Assembly: GCA_905116865.2 (NCBI GenBank)
Contig: CAJHNH020004890.1
Location: forward strand, 2,739,943 to 2,803,942
Reading direction: 5' to 3'
Source of the DNA: Candidula unifasciata
Taxonomy: Eukaryota > Mollusca > Gastropoda > Stylommatophora > Geomitridae
Length of the DNA stretch: 64,000 bases
The notes beneath the pieces were generated by a model. It did no database searches and was not told the origin of the DNA. It saw only the letters and a program-made list of their open reading frames with translations. Position numbers and translations under genes: made by a program. Positions 12,650 through 24,215 of the stretch are shown here, one piece after another; the stretch's first letter is position 1; each line of letters begins with the position of its first letter.

Positions 12650-13430
12650 ATTGGCTATCAGTGACTGCCTCAGTGCACAGCTCACTTGCTTGAAGCTGTC
12701 AGTGACTCCCATAGTGCACAGCTCACTTGCTTGAAGCTGTCAGTGACTCCCATAGTGCACAGCTCACTTGCTTGAAGCTGTCAGTGACTCCCATAGTGCA
12801 CAGCTCACTTGCTTGAAGCTGTCAGTGACTCCCATAGTGCACAGCTTGCTTGCTTGAAGCTGTCAGTGACTCCCATAGTGCACAGCTCACTTGCTTGAAG
12901 CTGTCAGTGACTCCCATAGTGCACGATCTCTTGCTTGAAGCTGTCAGTGACTCCCATAGTGCACAGCTCACTTGGTTGAAGCTGTCAGTGACTCCCATAG
13001 TGCACAGCTTGCTTGCTTGAAGCTGTCAGTGACTCCCATAGTGCACAGCTCACTTGCTTGAAGCTGTCAGTGACTCCCATAGTGCACAGCTCACTTGCTT
13101 GAAGCTGTCAGTGACTCCCATAGTGCACAGCTCACTTGCTTGAAGCTGTCAGTGACTCCCATAGTGCACAGTTCACTTGCTTGAAGCTGTCAGTGACTCC
13201 CATAATGCACAGCTCACTTGCTTGAAGCTGTCAGTGACTCCCATAGTGCACAGCTCACTTGCTTGAAGCTGTCAGTGACTCCCATAGTGCACAGCTCACT
13301 TGCTTGAAGCTGTCATTGACTCCCATATTGCACAGCTCACTTGCTTGAAGCTGTCATTGACTCCCTCAGTGCACGCTCACTTGCTCTAGACTGTCAGTGT
13401 CTCCCTCTTTGCACGCTCTCTTGCTAACAA
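12650..13430 (+). repeat. 41-bp minisatellite
   Basis: About 18 copies of a 41-bp unit beginning CAGTGACTCCCATAGTGCAC and ending CACTTGCTTGAAGCTGT. The units are nearly identical in the centre and decay towards the right end. Confidence 0.97.
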
Positions 13431-13872
13431 CCTTAGTCTAAGCAAAAGACTGACCACTTTCAAGTCCCTGCAGAATGGCTGATGATCGTAGTCTATACAC
13501 TTAAAAAGCTGCTATATGTTTTTCATATATATCTTTCATATGAACTGTGTGATCAACTGATATGTATGGAAACATATTACCATTATTCAACTAAACAACT
13601 TTAAAACTCGTCTTGGATGAATGAATGAAAGACAAGCCTCCACTCTTCCAGTCTAATTGATTTTGAGGGTTGCCAGAAATATTGTGGCCAGCAAAAAGAT
13701 CCCACTCTTTGTAAAAGAATGAAATAAGTGGCTTCTGGCAGTTCTTATACACAGAGATTCTAACATCTTCTGCCAGGGTATTCCATTGTTACAATCAGAA
13801 CTTCAAAAGCTCCAATTTGTTCTGTAAATTCAGATCTCTTTCAAGATCACTCAGTTTACTTTCATTTATTAA

Positions 13873-14010
13873 CTCTTTGAGTCCCAAGGAACGCATCATG
13901 CGTTCTCATGTTCCTACCTAGAAGCCCAATGAACGCACGATGCACCGATTTTATGACTCTCTTCACTACCCCTTGGGCCTGGTATGCCAAACCCCCTGGA
14001 ACTCAAAGAG
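13873..14010. mobile_element. 138-bp TTAA-flanked MITE (piggyBac-like)
   Basis: TTAA at 13869-13872 and 14011-14014 flank inverted termini CTCTTTGAGTCCC and GGAACTCAAAGAG (12 of 13 matching as inverted repeat). A TTAA target duplication with short inverted repeats is the piggyBac signature. There is no coding capacity. Confidence 0.75.
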
Positions 14011-14251
14011 TTAAGTGTGGTTTAAAGGATGTAGTTTGCTCAAAATGTGGGTCACTGGAGGTTGGTGGTTGAGGACCACTATTGTTCTCTTCATTAGTGG
14101 ACACAGTTGAAAATTGTGGTGGTATTTTGGCAACTGGTAGGTTCCAGGCATACTGCATACGTCTGGATATTCGTGTCCATTTTTGTCTTCCTTGATATGA
14201 CTTTTTCAACTTGAGGGACCATGCAAAAGTAGTGGTTGTTGAGAAGATCAT
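14003..14251 (-). other. Unrecognised open frame, 82 codons
   Basis: Encodes a basic helix (LKLKKSYQGRQKWTRISRRM) followed by a Ser/Pro/Asn-rich tail. Composition is protein-like, but I recognise no family, and its end lies inside the MITE's right terminus. It may be part of a decayed transposon. Confidence 0.25.
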
Positions 14252-14934
14252 AAGGCTCTCTTCACATCACTGGTACTGCTTGCCTTTTGCCTGTCAACCA
14301 GCTTGTATCTGCTGCACATGTATTGCAGAATATGTGTGCCATACAGCGCTTATCTTGATCTCTCCTATTTTGCAGCCAAAATATAAAATATATGCATTCT
14401 TTATAAATTTAGTTATATTTTGTTTTTAGTCTTGGAAATGTCACCTCACCACATATATAACGGAAATTATTGGGCATTTCTAACTATGATAATTTACTAA
14501 GGACAAATGCAATAAATAATGGCAATATTTTATCAGACATAAGATAATTATACACAAAGGTGATGTAATCATAGGTAATAATGCACCATCAACTTGTAGT
14601 TAAAGTTTGTATTGGTTATTGTAAACAGTCTCCTACAACAGGTGGTGGGAGAGGGGGAAGAGAATGAGTCTAGTCTAGTTCTGCCCACAATGAGGCTCCA
14701 GAATCCACACGAGAATAAAGACAAGCTTAAGGCAACAAGCCATTGAAACAAGATCAGCGGATCTGTTAATTACAGTTCCAGCTTCACGCAAATGGGTCTC
14801 TCCATAATTGCTCCATTCCTGTACCACTCACAATGCCAAATGATGTCCTTTATGAAAATAAATTGAAACACTGTGATTTCGGCAGAGCCAACAGCATACG
14901 CACGCATTAGATACATAAGGCAGCAGTCAGATAA

Positions 14935-15155
14935 TCAACACACAGAGTCTAATAGTCAATCAACCTTTAGAGAATATCGCTCTCTTCACGGCATGCCTGA
15001 AAGTATCCCTTTTCCTAGCTAGCTCTCTGGCCCCATGTCACAGAGTCTCATCGTCAATCAGCAAGTCCTTTACAAAACATTGCTCTCTTCACGGCACGCC
15101 TAAAAGTATCCCTTTTTCTAGCCAGCTCTCTGGCCCCATGTCACAGAGTCTGCCA
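14935..15155 (+). repeat. Two tandem copies of an approximately 112-bp unit
   Basis: Both copies contain CACAGAGTCT, TCGCTCTCTTCACGGCA or close variants, and AGCTCTCTGGCCCCATGTCA. Function unknown. Confidence 0.8.
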
Positions 15156-15179
15156 CGCGTTTATCATTGATGGAAGCAG

Positions 15180-16185
15180 CAGTCAGAACACATCAGCAGC
15201 TGCACAAAAATAATCACATAAGGGACTAACAGTTCTGTCACTGGCCACATGCCATTTTCTGAATCTCACAGCTTAGTGTTGTGTCATGCACTCAGCTCAG
15301 CAGCTGGGTGACGGAACTATATATGTTCAGTCCATATATAGGATAACACTGACAGCCAACTATGGTTACAAACAAATAACCTGCAAAGACTAAAACAGTC
15401 AGCCTGCCAGATTTAACCAAAAGTCTTGGTGAAATAAGAAAAGGCAGTAAACATAGTATCATTTCCAAGAAGTTGTAAAACTGAAAATAATGTGGCCAGC
15501 GGAAAGAAAATACCTTCATGGGCATTACTTCACTGTACTGTCTGTCTGTCAGTTTCTCACTGATTGTGTGAGTGGTGCACTCAACATGCTTGAATGGTAA
15601 AGTATACTATTCTGTAATGAAGACACCATTTTATAGAGACATCCAATAGGTGACTTAGAAAAAGAAAAATACTAAAATTTTAATCAGATTTGCATTTAAA
15701 ACATAAAAACCAAATGGCTTTTAAAGTACCATCTTGACTCAAAAACTGAAATAAATAAATGCCTCTGTGGAAGATAAGTAGCAGCAGGAGTGAGGAAGAG
15801 AAGAAAGAGAAGGACGAGGAGGAGGAAAAGGAGAAGGAGGAGAATAAGAGATATACCTCAGCCCATAATCTCTCATGCAAAATCAATAGTCACAACAACA
15901 GGTTATATGAAAACATATTTAATTCTTTCCCTGCCTTCAGGACAGATGCAGACATACAGATAACATATGTATACAGCTCAATATATGAGCATTTGAATAC
16001 ATTCTGCAGGCATTTGATTGTTTATGGAAGAGCATATATCAGCAACAAAAAGGACGGGAACTGCTGTATACAAGTTATATGGACGGAATATTTTATATGA
16101 GTCACAGGTGAAATGTGAGGAGTGTATATGAGTGATGGGTGAAATATGAGGAGTGTATATTAGTAAGTAAACAGAGTAAAGAGTA
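15180..16185. other. No gene recognised
   Basis: Contains a purine-rich patch (about 15780-15850) that reads as Glu/Lys-rich in one frame. I see no supported exon. Confidence 0.4.
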
Positions 16186-16189
16186 AAGA

Positions 16190-16435
16190 TACCTTTTCAT
16201 ACCTTAGGAGCATCAGGCATATGGGAAGAGCTCAAATATTTTTACAGACCAATCGTCAGCATTACACCCGCTGTCGTTACTTCCCTAGGACATACATCCT
16301 GGTACCCACTTTAGGCTGTGTCGACCTGTGACGCCTCATTCCATGATAAAAATCCACGCAGCCAGCAGTGGGTTTCAATCGCGGTACGTTAGAATTACAA
16401 GTCGGACAAGCAACGCCTAAGCCACAGACGCTGCA
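16190..16435 (-). mobile_element. tRNA-derived SINE, family B, inverted copy
   Basis: The reverse complement has the tRNA-like head (GTGGCTTAGGCGTTGCTTGT), box B GCGATTGAAACCC, then the family B body and the tail CTAAGGTATGAAAAGGTATC. Confidence 0.85.
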
Positions 16436-16489
16436 TGTATATTAGTGGTAAGTGATGAATGAGTTGTGTGTGAGTGACAGGACGCACAA

Positions 16490-16650
16490 TTTAAGGATGG
16501 ACGATGGCAGAGTTCCTAAGGACATCCTATATGGTGAATTAAAGATAGACAGAAGACAATAAGGGCGATTTCTACTGAAATATAAAGATGTGTGCCAGCC
16601 GGAACCTAAGTGGGACTTGATAGTCACATTCACCATCACCACGGGTTGTG
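16490..16650 (+). mobile_element. LINE ORF2 C-terminal fragment
   Basis: The frame reads RMDDGRVPKDILYGELK then, after a stop, KYKDVCQPE, the typical end of a non-LTR ORF2 (GR.PKD.LYGEL ... YKDVC.RD). Decayed. Confidence 0.75.
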
Positions 16651-16970
16651 ATTTAAATATGTCCCTGTAGCACGCTATATAACATTATGTGAGTGGTAAA
16701 TGAAATAACAGAAATATAAGGTGTATATACAGCAAGATCATTATAAACATTGACACATAAATGCATTTATAAACAGTAACATATATTATTAATACTGTAC
16801 TAAATTCATACAATAATATTGCAAAGCCCCAATATCTCCTCTGTATTGTAATAGCTGTGTGACTCCCCATGTCTATATCTAGCAGATCGCAGACTGAGGA
16901 GAGGCATGATCACCCACGTCAGAAGTCAAGGCACTTGATGATGATACAGCACACAGCTCTTTACAAGCAC

Positions 16971-17110
16971 AGTAAAACCTTATTAACATGAATTCAAAGG
17001 GACCACAAATCGAGTTTGTGCTAACAAAAAATATCTGTGCTACCTGGGCACTAATAACCGTCTCTTATCCCTGCTGGAACCATTTTTTTCATGTTAACTG
17101 AGTGTTCTTC
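16971..17110 (+). mobile_element. Possible pogo/Tigger-like terminus
   Basis: CAGTAAAACCTTATTAACAT resembles pogo-type inverted termini, and a related sequence (AGTAAAACCTTGCTAATATG) occurs at 18412. The partner ends are not clear. Confidence 0.35.
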
Positions 17111-17228
17111 TTAAGCAAGTTTATGCTAACAAACTTTCACGGATATGCACTCATGCTTTTTTTAATGCAATTATGGTTCCCCTTGTGGAACTCTGCTGCA
17201 TAATCCGGAGACTGTGGTAATTCAATAA

Positions 17229-17363
17229 TTAAATATTTTTCACAGGGGATTTCGCTTCAGAAGTGTAACTGCGACAGGAGGTGACCTTTTCCCCATAAGG
17301 TGCTCCCTGATCTTGGATCTCCGTAGCTCTCTTGTAGTAGTGGGCAGCTGTCTGGAAGTCCTC
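17229..17363 (-). CDS. NPHP3: NPHP3-like terminal exon with stop codon
   Basis: 44 codons plus TAA, entered in phase 0 after GTCTCGAAG|GAG. Peptide EDFQTAAHYYKRATEIQDQG completes the last TPR ([25 protein letters not shown] has consensus spacing), followed by a 24-residue tail ending KSPVKNI. Human nephrocystin-3 also ends shortly after its last TPR. A variant polyadenylation signal ATTAAA (minus strand, 17161-17166) lies about 65 nt past the stop. An acceptor three bases later is possible but would shorten the TPR turn. Confidence 0.87.
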   Translation of the reverse strand, partial: EDFQTAAHYYKRATEIQDQGAPYGEKVTSCRSYTSEAKSPVKNI

Positions 17364-17842
17364 CTTCGAGACCAGAAAGAAAACAATATTTAAATTTTGG
17401 TTGATAAATGAGGACTTCCACAGAATGCTGAAACCAACATAATTTACCATCTGACAATTAAATAAGACTTTTCTTGCTCATTTTTAAAAAAAAATATCCC
17501 TGAAGCAAAGCATGTCCTCCAAAAAAAGCAACATCCATCTATGATCTGGCAAAACTGGAACACGGCCCAGTCAGCAGATGACAAGTAAACCCCATACTAT
17601 TTAGCTAGTGAAAGATGCATGGTTACATATGTAGCATGGAGCAAAAGGTAAACACAGAATTATGTGAGGCACCACTTGTGCACAGACATTTAGGTGACAT
17701 TGTTGATTCAAAATTAGTGAGAACTGTTTTTCAAATCATAGATGGATGCTTTGCTTCATGGATGGCATTTTGTACTTCCCCCGTATTAAAACGTTTCATT
17801 TTTATGTATTCCTTGTGAGAGGTCTAGGGCTGTAATTATTTT

Positions 17843-17869
17843 GGGGGGGGGGGGGGGGGGGGGGGGGGG
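17843..17869 (+). repeat. 27-base uninterrupted poly-G run
   Basis: A single G homopolymer at the edge of an interspersed-repeat copy; the length may be a sequencing estimate. Confidence 0.8.
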
Positions 17870-18090
17870 TATTACACCCCCATAAGCATGTTGTAAAATG
17901 CAACTAGAGGCATTTCTCAGGAGGCTGGAGTGCATCTGCCTGAGATACAAGGAACCAACAGTCTGCATACAGATAAGCCACATGTGTAAAACAGATGTGC
18001 ATGCAAAAGTCAAGTTCTAAAACAAAACCAAAGTCCAGAAGTGGATAAACAGTCAGAACTTTCTACTGGCGTTTACAACTGGTGAACCTG
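17870..18090 (-). mobile_element. Interspersed repeat A copy (one of about 12)
   Basis: The minus strand carries the family phrases GTAAAC...AGAAAGTTCTG, TGGACTTTGGT, CAGACTGTTGGTTCCTTG and GCAGATGCACTCC. The family recurs throughout the NPHP3 introns and has no tRNA head or ORF; class unknown. Confidence 0.85.
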
Positions 18091-18116
18091 AGGAATAACC
18101 TGTTTTCATTTCTCTA

Positions 18117-18388
<272 letters not shown>

Positions 18389-18735
18389 TTTGTGTGTGTT
18401 CACAATGAACTATAGTAAAACCTTGCTAATATGAAGTCACTTAAGAAGAACACTCATTAACATGAATAAAATGTTGTTCCCTGCAATGGTGTATAAATCT
18501 GAGTCCATTGAAATTTTTATTTTTGAACTCATGAGTTTTCTGTCTCTTGGAGTGTGTGTTAAAGAGGCTAAACTGTACTTAAAAGCAATCAAATATCGAG
18601 TTTTTTAATTTTATTAACCCTATCAGCAGGGTACAACGAGTCACCAATACCCAATGATTCAAAGTGCAACCTTTCGGATGGGGATCATTCGGGCACAAGT
18701 CCCAAAAACCCTTTTTGGCTTTTAGGTTATATTAA

Positions 18736-20304
18736 CCCTTTCGCTGCTACGTTCCCCGAAACAGTTGTCTGCCCTGTGCTAAGCAATGTGAAAAAAAAAG
18801 TCTCGGCTGTGCGCAATACTTTTCTATCCTCCAAACGCAAAAGATGCGTCGGCGGTGAGGGCTATATTTTGTAGACCTAAAAAATTTTTGCCCTGGGGAG
18901 TTGTGTGGTTGGTCCGAGTGGTGACAAGTCAGAGGCACGATGGTGCCCCACAAACTTGACTAACGGAGCTATCGCCCCCCTGGGGGTGGTGGAGGGGGGA
19001 ATTAATGGGAAGAACTGTTCCCAGTCCGTATCCCAAAATTTGACTGACAAACCTACCACGGCTGCCACTTTAATCATAGTTATTTGTAGTCACCATGTTA
19101 TTACATACCAAAATAATAAAAAATAATAATAATAATAATACTTGAGTCATCCGTTGCAGAAAAGTAGCAGGAACTGAAAGGAAAATTTACAATAATTAAA
19201 CAAAAGAACAACAACAAAAAACTTTGGGGTTTGAACACACAGCCCTCCGATTCTAAGGCGAACGTGATACCAACTACACTATGCTACCGCTTGACGCATT
19301 GCACTGTGTGAATGATGATAATGAATGATGTGCGCAGACTATCAATAATGTGTCTAATTTTGTAATCTATCGCCGCCTGCACATGAGCACTGTTGTCTGA
19401 GAAATGTTTGAGATTCTCAACAATAGTGAAAAATATTTCCCTCGACATTATTTCACGGGAGTTTTTAGTAAACAGTCTTTGCTCAAGTACTCTATTTTGA
19501 GTTTCTTTGTTCTAAGCATTAGCAGACAGACAGCAAAAAAAAAATTTAAAAAATGTGCCTGAATCTGTGACTGTCCATCGGGAAAGACAAGAATTTATAG
19601 TGACTGAACTGTTTGAATTTACAGTAGCAGAAATACAGCCAGAGCTGGAGTCATCAAAATCATGCACTACTGGTTTCAAATCATCGGTTGACCAAGACAA
19701 CTGATCAATTTATGGCATTTTTGATGGCGCTTCATTGTCGCTGCTCTCTGATTCCGATGATGAGGACGTCGGACAGGCAAACAGCTTTTTCTTGGACGCG
19801 CCGGTTTGAGCTGTCGATATTGATAGCCTAGTCAAATCTTTTTGTTCACTGTCAGAAGTACACATTTCAAAGTCATCTTCGCTATCACTTCTTGACAGAA
19901 ACTCCATCTTCATCAACTTTAACAAGTTTTCTTGCCATTTTGTACCAAGTGTAGAATAATCCACAAGCACAAATATATTTCAGGGCACAAAATACACAGA
20001 TCACCGCTGTCATGGTAAACAAAGCAACGGGATAACGCAAAATGCAGTAAACACACCTTAAACACACCTAAAAGCACGTGCCAGTGCTTTTAATCATATG
20101 TAAATGGGTCAGTTTAATCTTAAATATAGCTAATGTATATTGCCCCTCAGCCAATAAAATACGAGATAACAGAAATCTGTAAGAAAAGTCAAAAAACGGC
20201 TTGGGACATCCATAGCACTGGGGGTAAAGAAAAAAAATAACGTCCAAAGACGGGCGTAGCAGCGTACGGGAAATCGGGAAAAGACGTCCATAGCAGCGAA
20301 AGGG
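18736..20304 (-). mobile_element. piggyBac-family element, internally deleted, with transposase remnant
   Basis: Flanked by TTAA at 18732-18735 and 20305-20308. The ends are a perfect 14-bp inverted repeat, CCCTTTCGCTGCTA and TAGCAGCGAAAGGG. On the minus strand an acidic N-terminal transposase-like frame starts near 20016 (MARKLVKVDEDG) and, after a frameshift, continues in 19710-19970 (SRSDSEDDFEMCTSDSEQKD and a Ser/Glu-rich patch). Past a stop it continues to about 19512 with FDDSSSGC. The catalytic DDE core is absent. A tRNA-like sequence sits at 19222-19300. Confidence 0.85.
19222..19300 (-). repeat. tRNA-like sequence (SINE head) in the piggyBac element
   Basis: Minus strand: GTAGCATAGTGTAGTTGGTA resembles box A and GTGTTCAAACCCC resembles box B, with CCTTAGAATC as an anticodon-arm-like stretch. 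The ends do not form a clean acceptor stem. Confidence 0.5.
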
Positions 20305-20309
20305 TTAAA

Positions 20310-20842
20310 GCCCCCGACTACAGCTGTGTATGCAGTCTTTTTAAAAAAAAAAAGAAATTGTGTCTTACTAAAACGGGGTTCTGGACAATGAGAGACAAAA
20401 GTGAAATATTTTGGCTGCATTTAAAAAGACTTTTAAAAAGCCACACAGGGTACAGTTTAAAATAGTACAGCTATAGCAATAAGTAGACATCAGTATAAGT
20501 AGAAGGATAACATCAACAGATGGATGCACAACAGTCTCAGAGAGTCTAGAAATGGATAAGTCCAAGGGTTGGAGAATCACTGCAGCCAAACTTTCTTGTG
20601 CAGACAGTGCCTTGAAAGACTGACAATAAAATTATTCAATATTCATAGATGAGCAACCTACCTGGCTGCATCCCAATAATGAGTACATTGATACATACTG
20701 AAACTGTCACCTAGACACAGATAAAACTATACATATAAACACACATACATACAAATAAGGACATGGATGCACACAGCCGCCTGCATGTGCACGCACACAC
20801 ACACACATACAAAGGATCACTAGAGACACTGTGCTAATTTAC
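20310..20842. other. Intron sequence, nothing recognised
   Basis: A (CA)n-rich patch at 20790-20810; otherwise nothing supported. Confidence 0.5.
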
Positions 20843-20968
20843 CTGTTCATATTTCATGACAGCCAGATTTCTCAAAGTTTCTGCGACTCTTGGGTGGTGG
20901 GGGCCCAAAGTTTCCTCATATATCTTCAGAGCTTGCTCAAACAGTGGGCCAGCATCTTGGTATCGGTT
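20843..20968 (-). CDS. NPHP3: NPHP3-like exon x (one complete TPR per exon)
   Basis: 42 codons, phase 0 to 0. Acceptor GTACTCCTAG|AACCGA, donor GAACAG|GTAAAT. Peptide [20 protein letters not shown] then [20 protein letters not shown] plus EQ. A complete TPR of the same length as the preceding exon. The 43-bp array at 21010-21780 abuts the acceptor and carries a related motif (CCTAGAA). Confidence 0.95.
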
Positions 20969-21009
20969 CTAGGAGTACAGATGGCCAATGATTAATGTCT
21001 ATGTAATTA

Positions 21010-21780
21010 CTGCAGGGAAACAGTTCAGGGATTGCTTTTTGAAGGGGAAGATTTAGTCAAGGATTACCGTTTGTAATGATTAAAAGGGAAGAGATGTGTA
21101 TGACAGTGGCGGAAGGAAGAAAAGGGGGAGAAGAATGCACATGGCTAACTATCTGGGTAAGAAGAATTCTAGGCAAAGAAATGTCCAGGGATTACTGACT
21201 GGGTAACAGTTCTAGGCAAATGGATGTCCAGGGATTACTGTCTGGTTACCATTTCTAGGCAAATGCATGTCCAGAGATTACTGTCTAGGTAGGAATTCTA
21301 TGAAAAGGAGCCAGGGATTACTGTCTGGCTAAGAATTCTAGGAAAAGGGATGGAAAAGGATGACTGTCTGGGCAACAATTCTATGAAAAGGGATAGTCAT
21401 GGATTAATGTGTGTGTAACAATTCTAGGAAAGGGGATGGCCAGGTATTACTGTCTGGGTAACAATTCTGGAGGGAAGGATGTCCATGGATTAATTTCTGA
21501 GTAACAATTCTAGGGGAAAGTAATGTGCATGGATCACTGTCTGGGTAACATTTCAAGGGAAAACAATGTCTAGGGATTACTGTCTGGGTATGAATTCTAT
21601 GGCAAAGGATGCCCAGGCATTACTGCCTATGCAATAATTCTAGGGAAAAGGATGTCCAGGCATTACTGTGTAACATTTTCTAGGGGAAAGGATGTCCATG
21701 AATTACTTTCTGTGTAACAATTCTATGGAAAAGGATGTCCAGGCATTTTTGTCTGTTTAATAATTCTAGGGGAAGAGATC
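21010..21780 (+). repeat. Degenerate 43-bp intronic minisatellite next to the exon x acceptor
   Basis: About 17 degenerate units of form GGATGTCCAGGGATTACTGT-CTGGGTAACAATTCTAGGGG. Read on the gene strand, each unit contains CCTAGAATTGTTACC, resembling the acceptor and exon start CCTAGAACCGATACC at 20968. Confidence 0.9.
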
Positions 21781-21839
21781 ATGAGGATTAAAGTATGTTT
21801 TTCAAAGCAATATGATATTTACTGCTTCATCAGCCTCAT

Positions 21840-22160
21840 TCATCACTCTTATTCAACAGTCTGTCTCATCACACTTATTCAACAGTCTCATTCATCGGTC
21901 TCATTCTTTGGTCTCATTCATCAGTCTCATTCATCGGTCTCAGTCATCAGTCTCATTCATCGATCTCATTCGTCGGTCTCATTCATCAGTCTCATTCAAC
22001 AGTCTCATTCCTCAGTCTCATTCAACAGTCTCATTCATCAGTCTCATTCATCGGTCTCATTCATCGGTCTCATTCATTGGTCTCATTTATCAGCCTCATT
22101 CATCAGCCTCATTCATCGGTCTCATTCATCGGTCTCATTCATCAGTCTCATTCCAGTCTT
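21840..22160 (+). repeat. 13-bp minisatellite
   Basis: About 24 copies of TCTCATTCATCGG and close variants (CATCAG, CAACAG). It ends about 85 bp before the donor of exon w. Confidence 0.95.
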
Positions 22161-22244
22161 TAGTATATGAAACAAAAGATCCTTAAGCCTCTTGTACCCT
22201 GAATAGTCTGAAGATTGATGTTTGTTGACAGAAATGACTGTTAC

Positions 22245-22370
22245 CTGTTGTGAAATTAGTACGGCGAGATTGACTAATGCCGTAGCAACAGACGGATGAT
22301 TGGGTCCGAAAGCTTTCTCTCGTATCTCCACTGCCTGCCTGTACAGGGGCTCAGCTTTCTCATATTTACC
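22245..22370 (-). CDS. NPHP3: NPHP3-like exon w (one complete TPR per exon)
   Basis: Exactly 42 codons, phase 0 to 0. Acceptor GTATTTCCAG|GGTAAA, donor CAACAG|GTAACA. Peptide [20 protein letters not shown] then [20 protein letters not shown] plus QQ: a textbook TPR_12 unit. Its length and phase are identical to the next exon, so the two could be lost or duplicated without a frameshift. Confidence 0.95.
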
Positions 22371-22499
22371 CTGGAAATACAGAGACAGTGGAGAAAGTTA
22401 TGCCATCATACATTTAATCTGTAAAAACTGATCTAAGATTCCAGGTTGACCCAGCCTAAAATTATAACCAGGAAATACCCTGGCAAGAAACGACTGGCA

Positions 22500-23290
22500 T
22501 GAGACTAACCACAACATGCATATAGTCCTAATTCATCATCATCATAAACCACTTCTGCTGTTTAGCGCTGTGGGGAGGAATAATTTGCGATCCAGCGCTG
22601 GCTGGCCCTGGCTTTTGTCTTATTGTTAATGCGTAAAGTGACTTTAATGTTATCAGTCCATATTTTTCGTGGCCGTTCTCTTGCTCTTGTAGCGGATCTT
22701 TAGAGATGTAGTGCCTGTGATAGTATTTTGATGTTGCTGCATTTTAACGAGGTGGCCAAACCACTAGATCTGCCATTTCTTATAGTACAAGGGGTCCCCA
22801 CAATCTTTCTGACTATTCACTTGTTCTTGGATGGTAAGGTCGGTGGCTTTTCTCAGGCATCTCATCTTGCAAGTGATAATTGTGCACATTCTGGGCATAA
22901 GATAATGTTTATGTTTGGCGCTGGTAGCTCATTATTAGTATGAATATGGTAGTCCTGACTGGCCTATGGAAATATAAGGTTAGCATCACTTGCCCAGTTC
23001 ACTACAAATTGTGAAAATGGGACTTATTTCTCTTTTTCTTCATTATCTTCTGCTTTCAAAATGAAAAAGTGGCTGGCTTATTTTATTGTGGTTTACAGCT
23101 GGGTGGCAAAATGTGTCCTCTTCAGTCCAACACATCCAATTTCAGCCAACTCTTCAATGTCACTTTCTAAGACATGCTTATCAAGAAGCAGTTGGTCTAT
23201 CCTTTCTCCCCGCAAAAAAAGATTTTTTTTTTTTAAATGACTGATATGATTATGAATTTGCAAGTGTTTGTGTGTAATCACGCATCACAT
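22500..23290. other. Intron sequence, possibly old repeat
   Basis: Includes a CATCATCAT tract and a GC-richer patch (22555-22720) that looks like a decayed non-LTR tail, but no frame is convincing. Confidence 0.3.
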
Positions 23291-23297
23291 GTGTTGT

Positions 23298-23580
23298 TTT
23301 TTCCCCCGTGTGGCTTCCAGTGCCCTATTGTGGGAAAAACAAGAATAGACCCACTGCCTACCCAAAAGCATGTCATAAGAGCCGACTAATTGGGAGCTTC
23401 CTTCGAAGTCGGAGTGGATCTGCCTGAGAGGCAAGGAACCAGCACTCTGCATACAAATGAGTCAGATCTGTAAAGCGGATGCACACACAACACTCAGGTT
23501 CTGGAACAGGACTGTAGTCTGAAAGTGGATAAACAACCAGAACTTTCCACCAGAGTTTACAGCTGGTGAACACACACACA
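23298..23580 (-). mobile_element. Interspersed repeat A copy
   Basis: Nearly full-length minus copy, very similar to 40757-41035, including CCCACTGCCTACCCAAAAGC and GGCAAGGAACCAGCACTCTG. Confidence 0.88.
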
Positions 23581-23759
23581 CACATGTGGTTTTCTTACAA
23601 AAATAAATACATATGTAACCAAATTTGTGTAAGCAATGAGATATTTGCAAACATTAGAATATATGTAATTGTGTAATTACTATTTTATTCTGTACTGTCA
23701 TTACTGTAGATCAAGAAAAAAGAAAATAATGAAATTCTATGAGATCTTCGGCTTCTACT

Positions 23760-24115
23760 TGTTAGCGTCTACCGGTTGTAAGCTCCGGGAGAAAGTCCTG
23801 CTTGTTCGTCTACTTCTTTACTTTAGTCTTTAGTCTTGTCTCTGGACTTGAGTTTTGTGTGCAAATCCATTTTATAGATCTGACTTATTTGTGTGCAGAC
23901 TGTTGGGAGATGCAATCCAACTTTGAAGGAGATGTCAATCTTATGTATGCTGGCCAGGCTCCAAGCTCGGAACCTGTTTTTAGGATGTGCACACAGAGGT
24001 GTGCTGGCGGGATGCTGACCACATCACCCATCCAGATTGGTCTATAAAAATATAGGTCTATGCCTATATGCCCTATGCGCCTAAAGGAGTGGAAAAGGGA
24101 CCTTTGCTTTTTTTA
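23760..24115 (+). mobile_element. Interspersed repeat A copy joined to a SINE B tail
   Basis: Family A phrases run to about 23965, then the SINE family B 3' part begins at about 24005 (GGATGCTGACCACATCACCC to GGAGTGGAAAAGGGACC). Confidence 0.75.
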
Positions 24116-24117
24116 AA

Positions 24118-24215
24118 AACTTATACAGAGGTATAGATATACCATGCAGAGGTATAGATATACCATACAGAGGTGTAGGTACACCATACAGAGGTGTAGA
24201 TATACCATATAAGAT
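24118..24215 (+). repeat. Short tandem repeat, about 27 bp
   Basis: Four units of CATGCAGAGGTATAGATATAC and variants. Confidence 0.8.

Noticed and set aside
12650..13430. CRISPR-like spacing of repeats
   Set aside because: There are no unique spacers: the entire 41-bp unit repeats. The genome is eukaryotic.
15759..16100. Glu/Lys-rich plus-strand frame
   Set aside because: It arises from a GAAGAG purine patch; the rest of the frame is AT-rich and unlike any protein I know.
19222..19300. Functional tRNA gene
   Set aside because: Box A/B-like sequences are present but the acceptor stem does not pair and it sits within a transposon; read as a SINE head.
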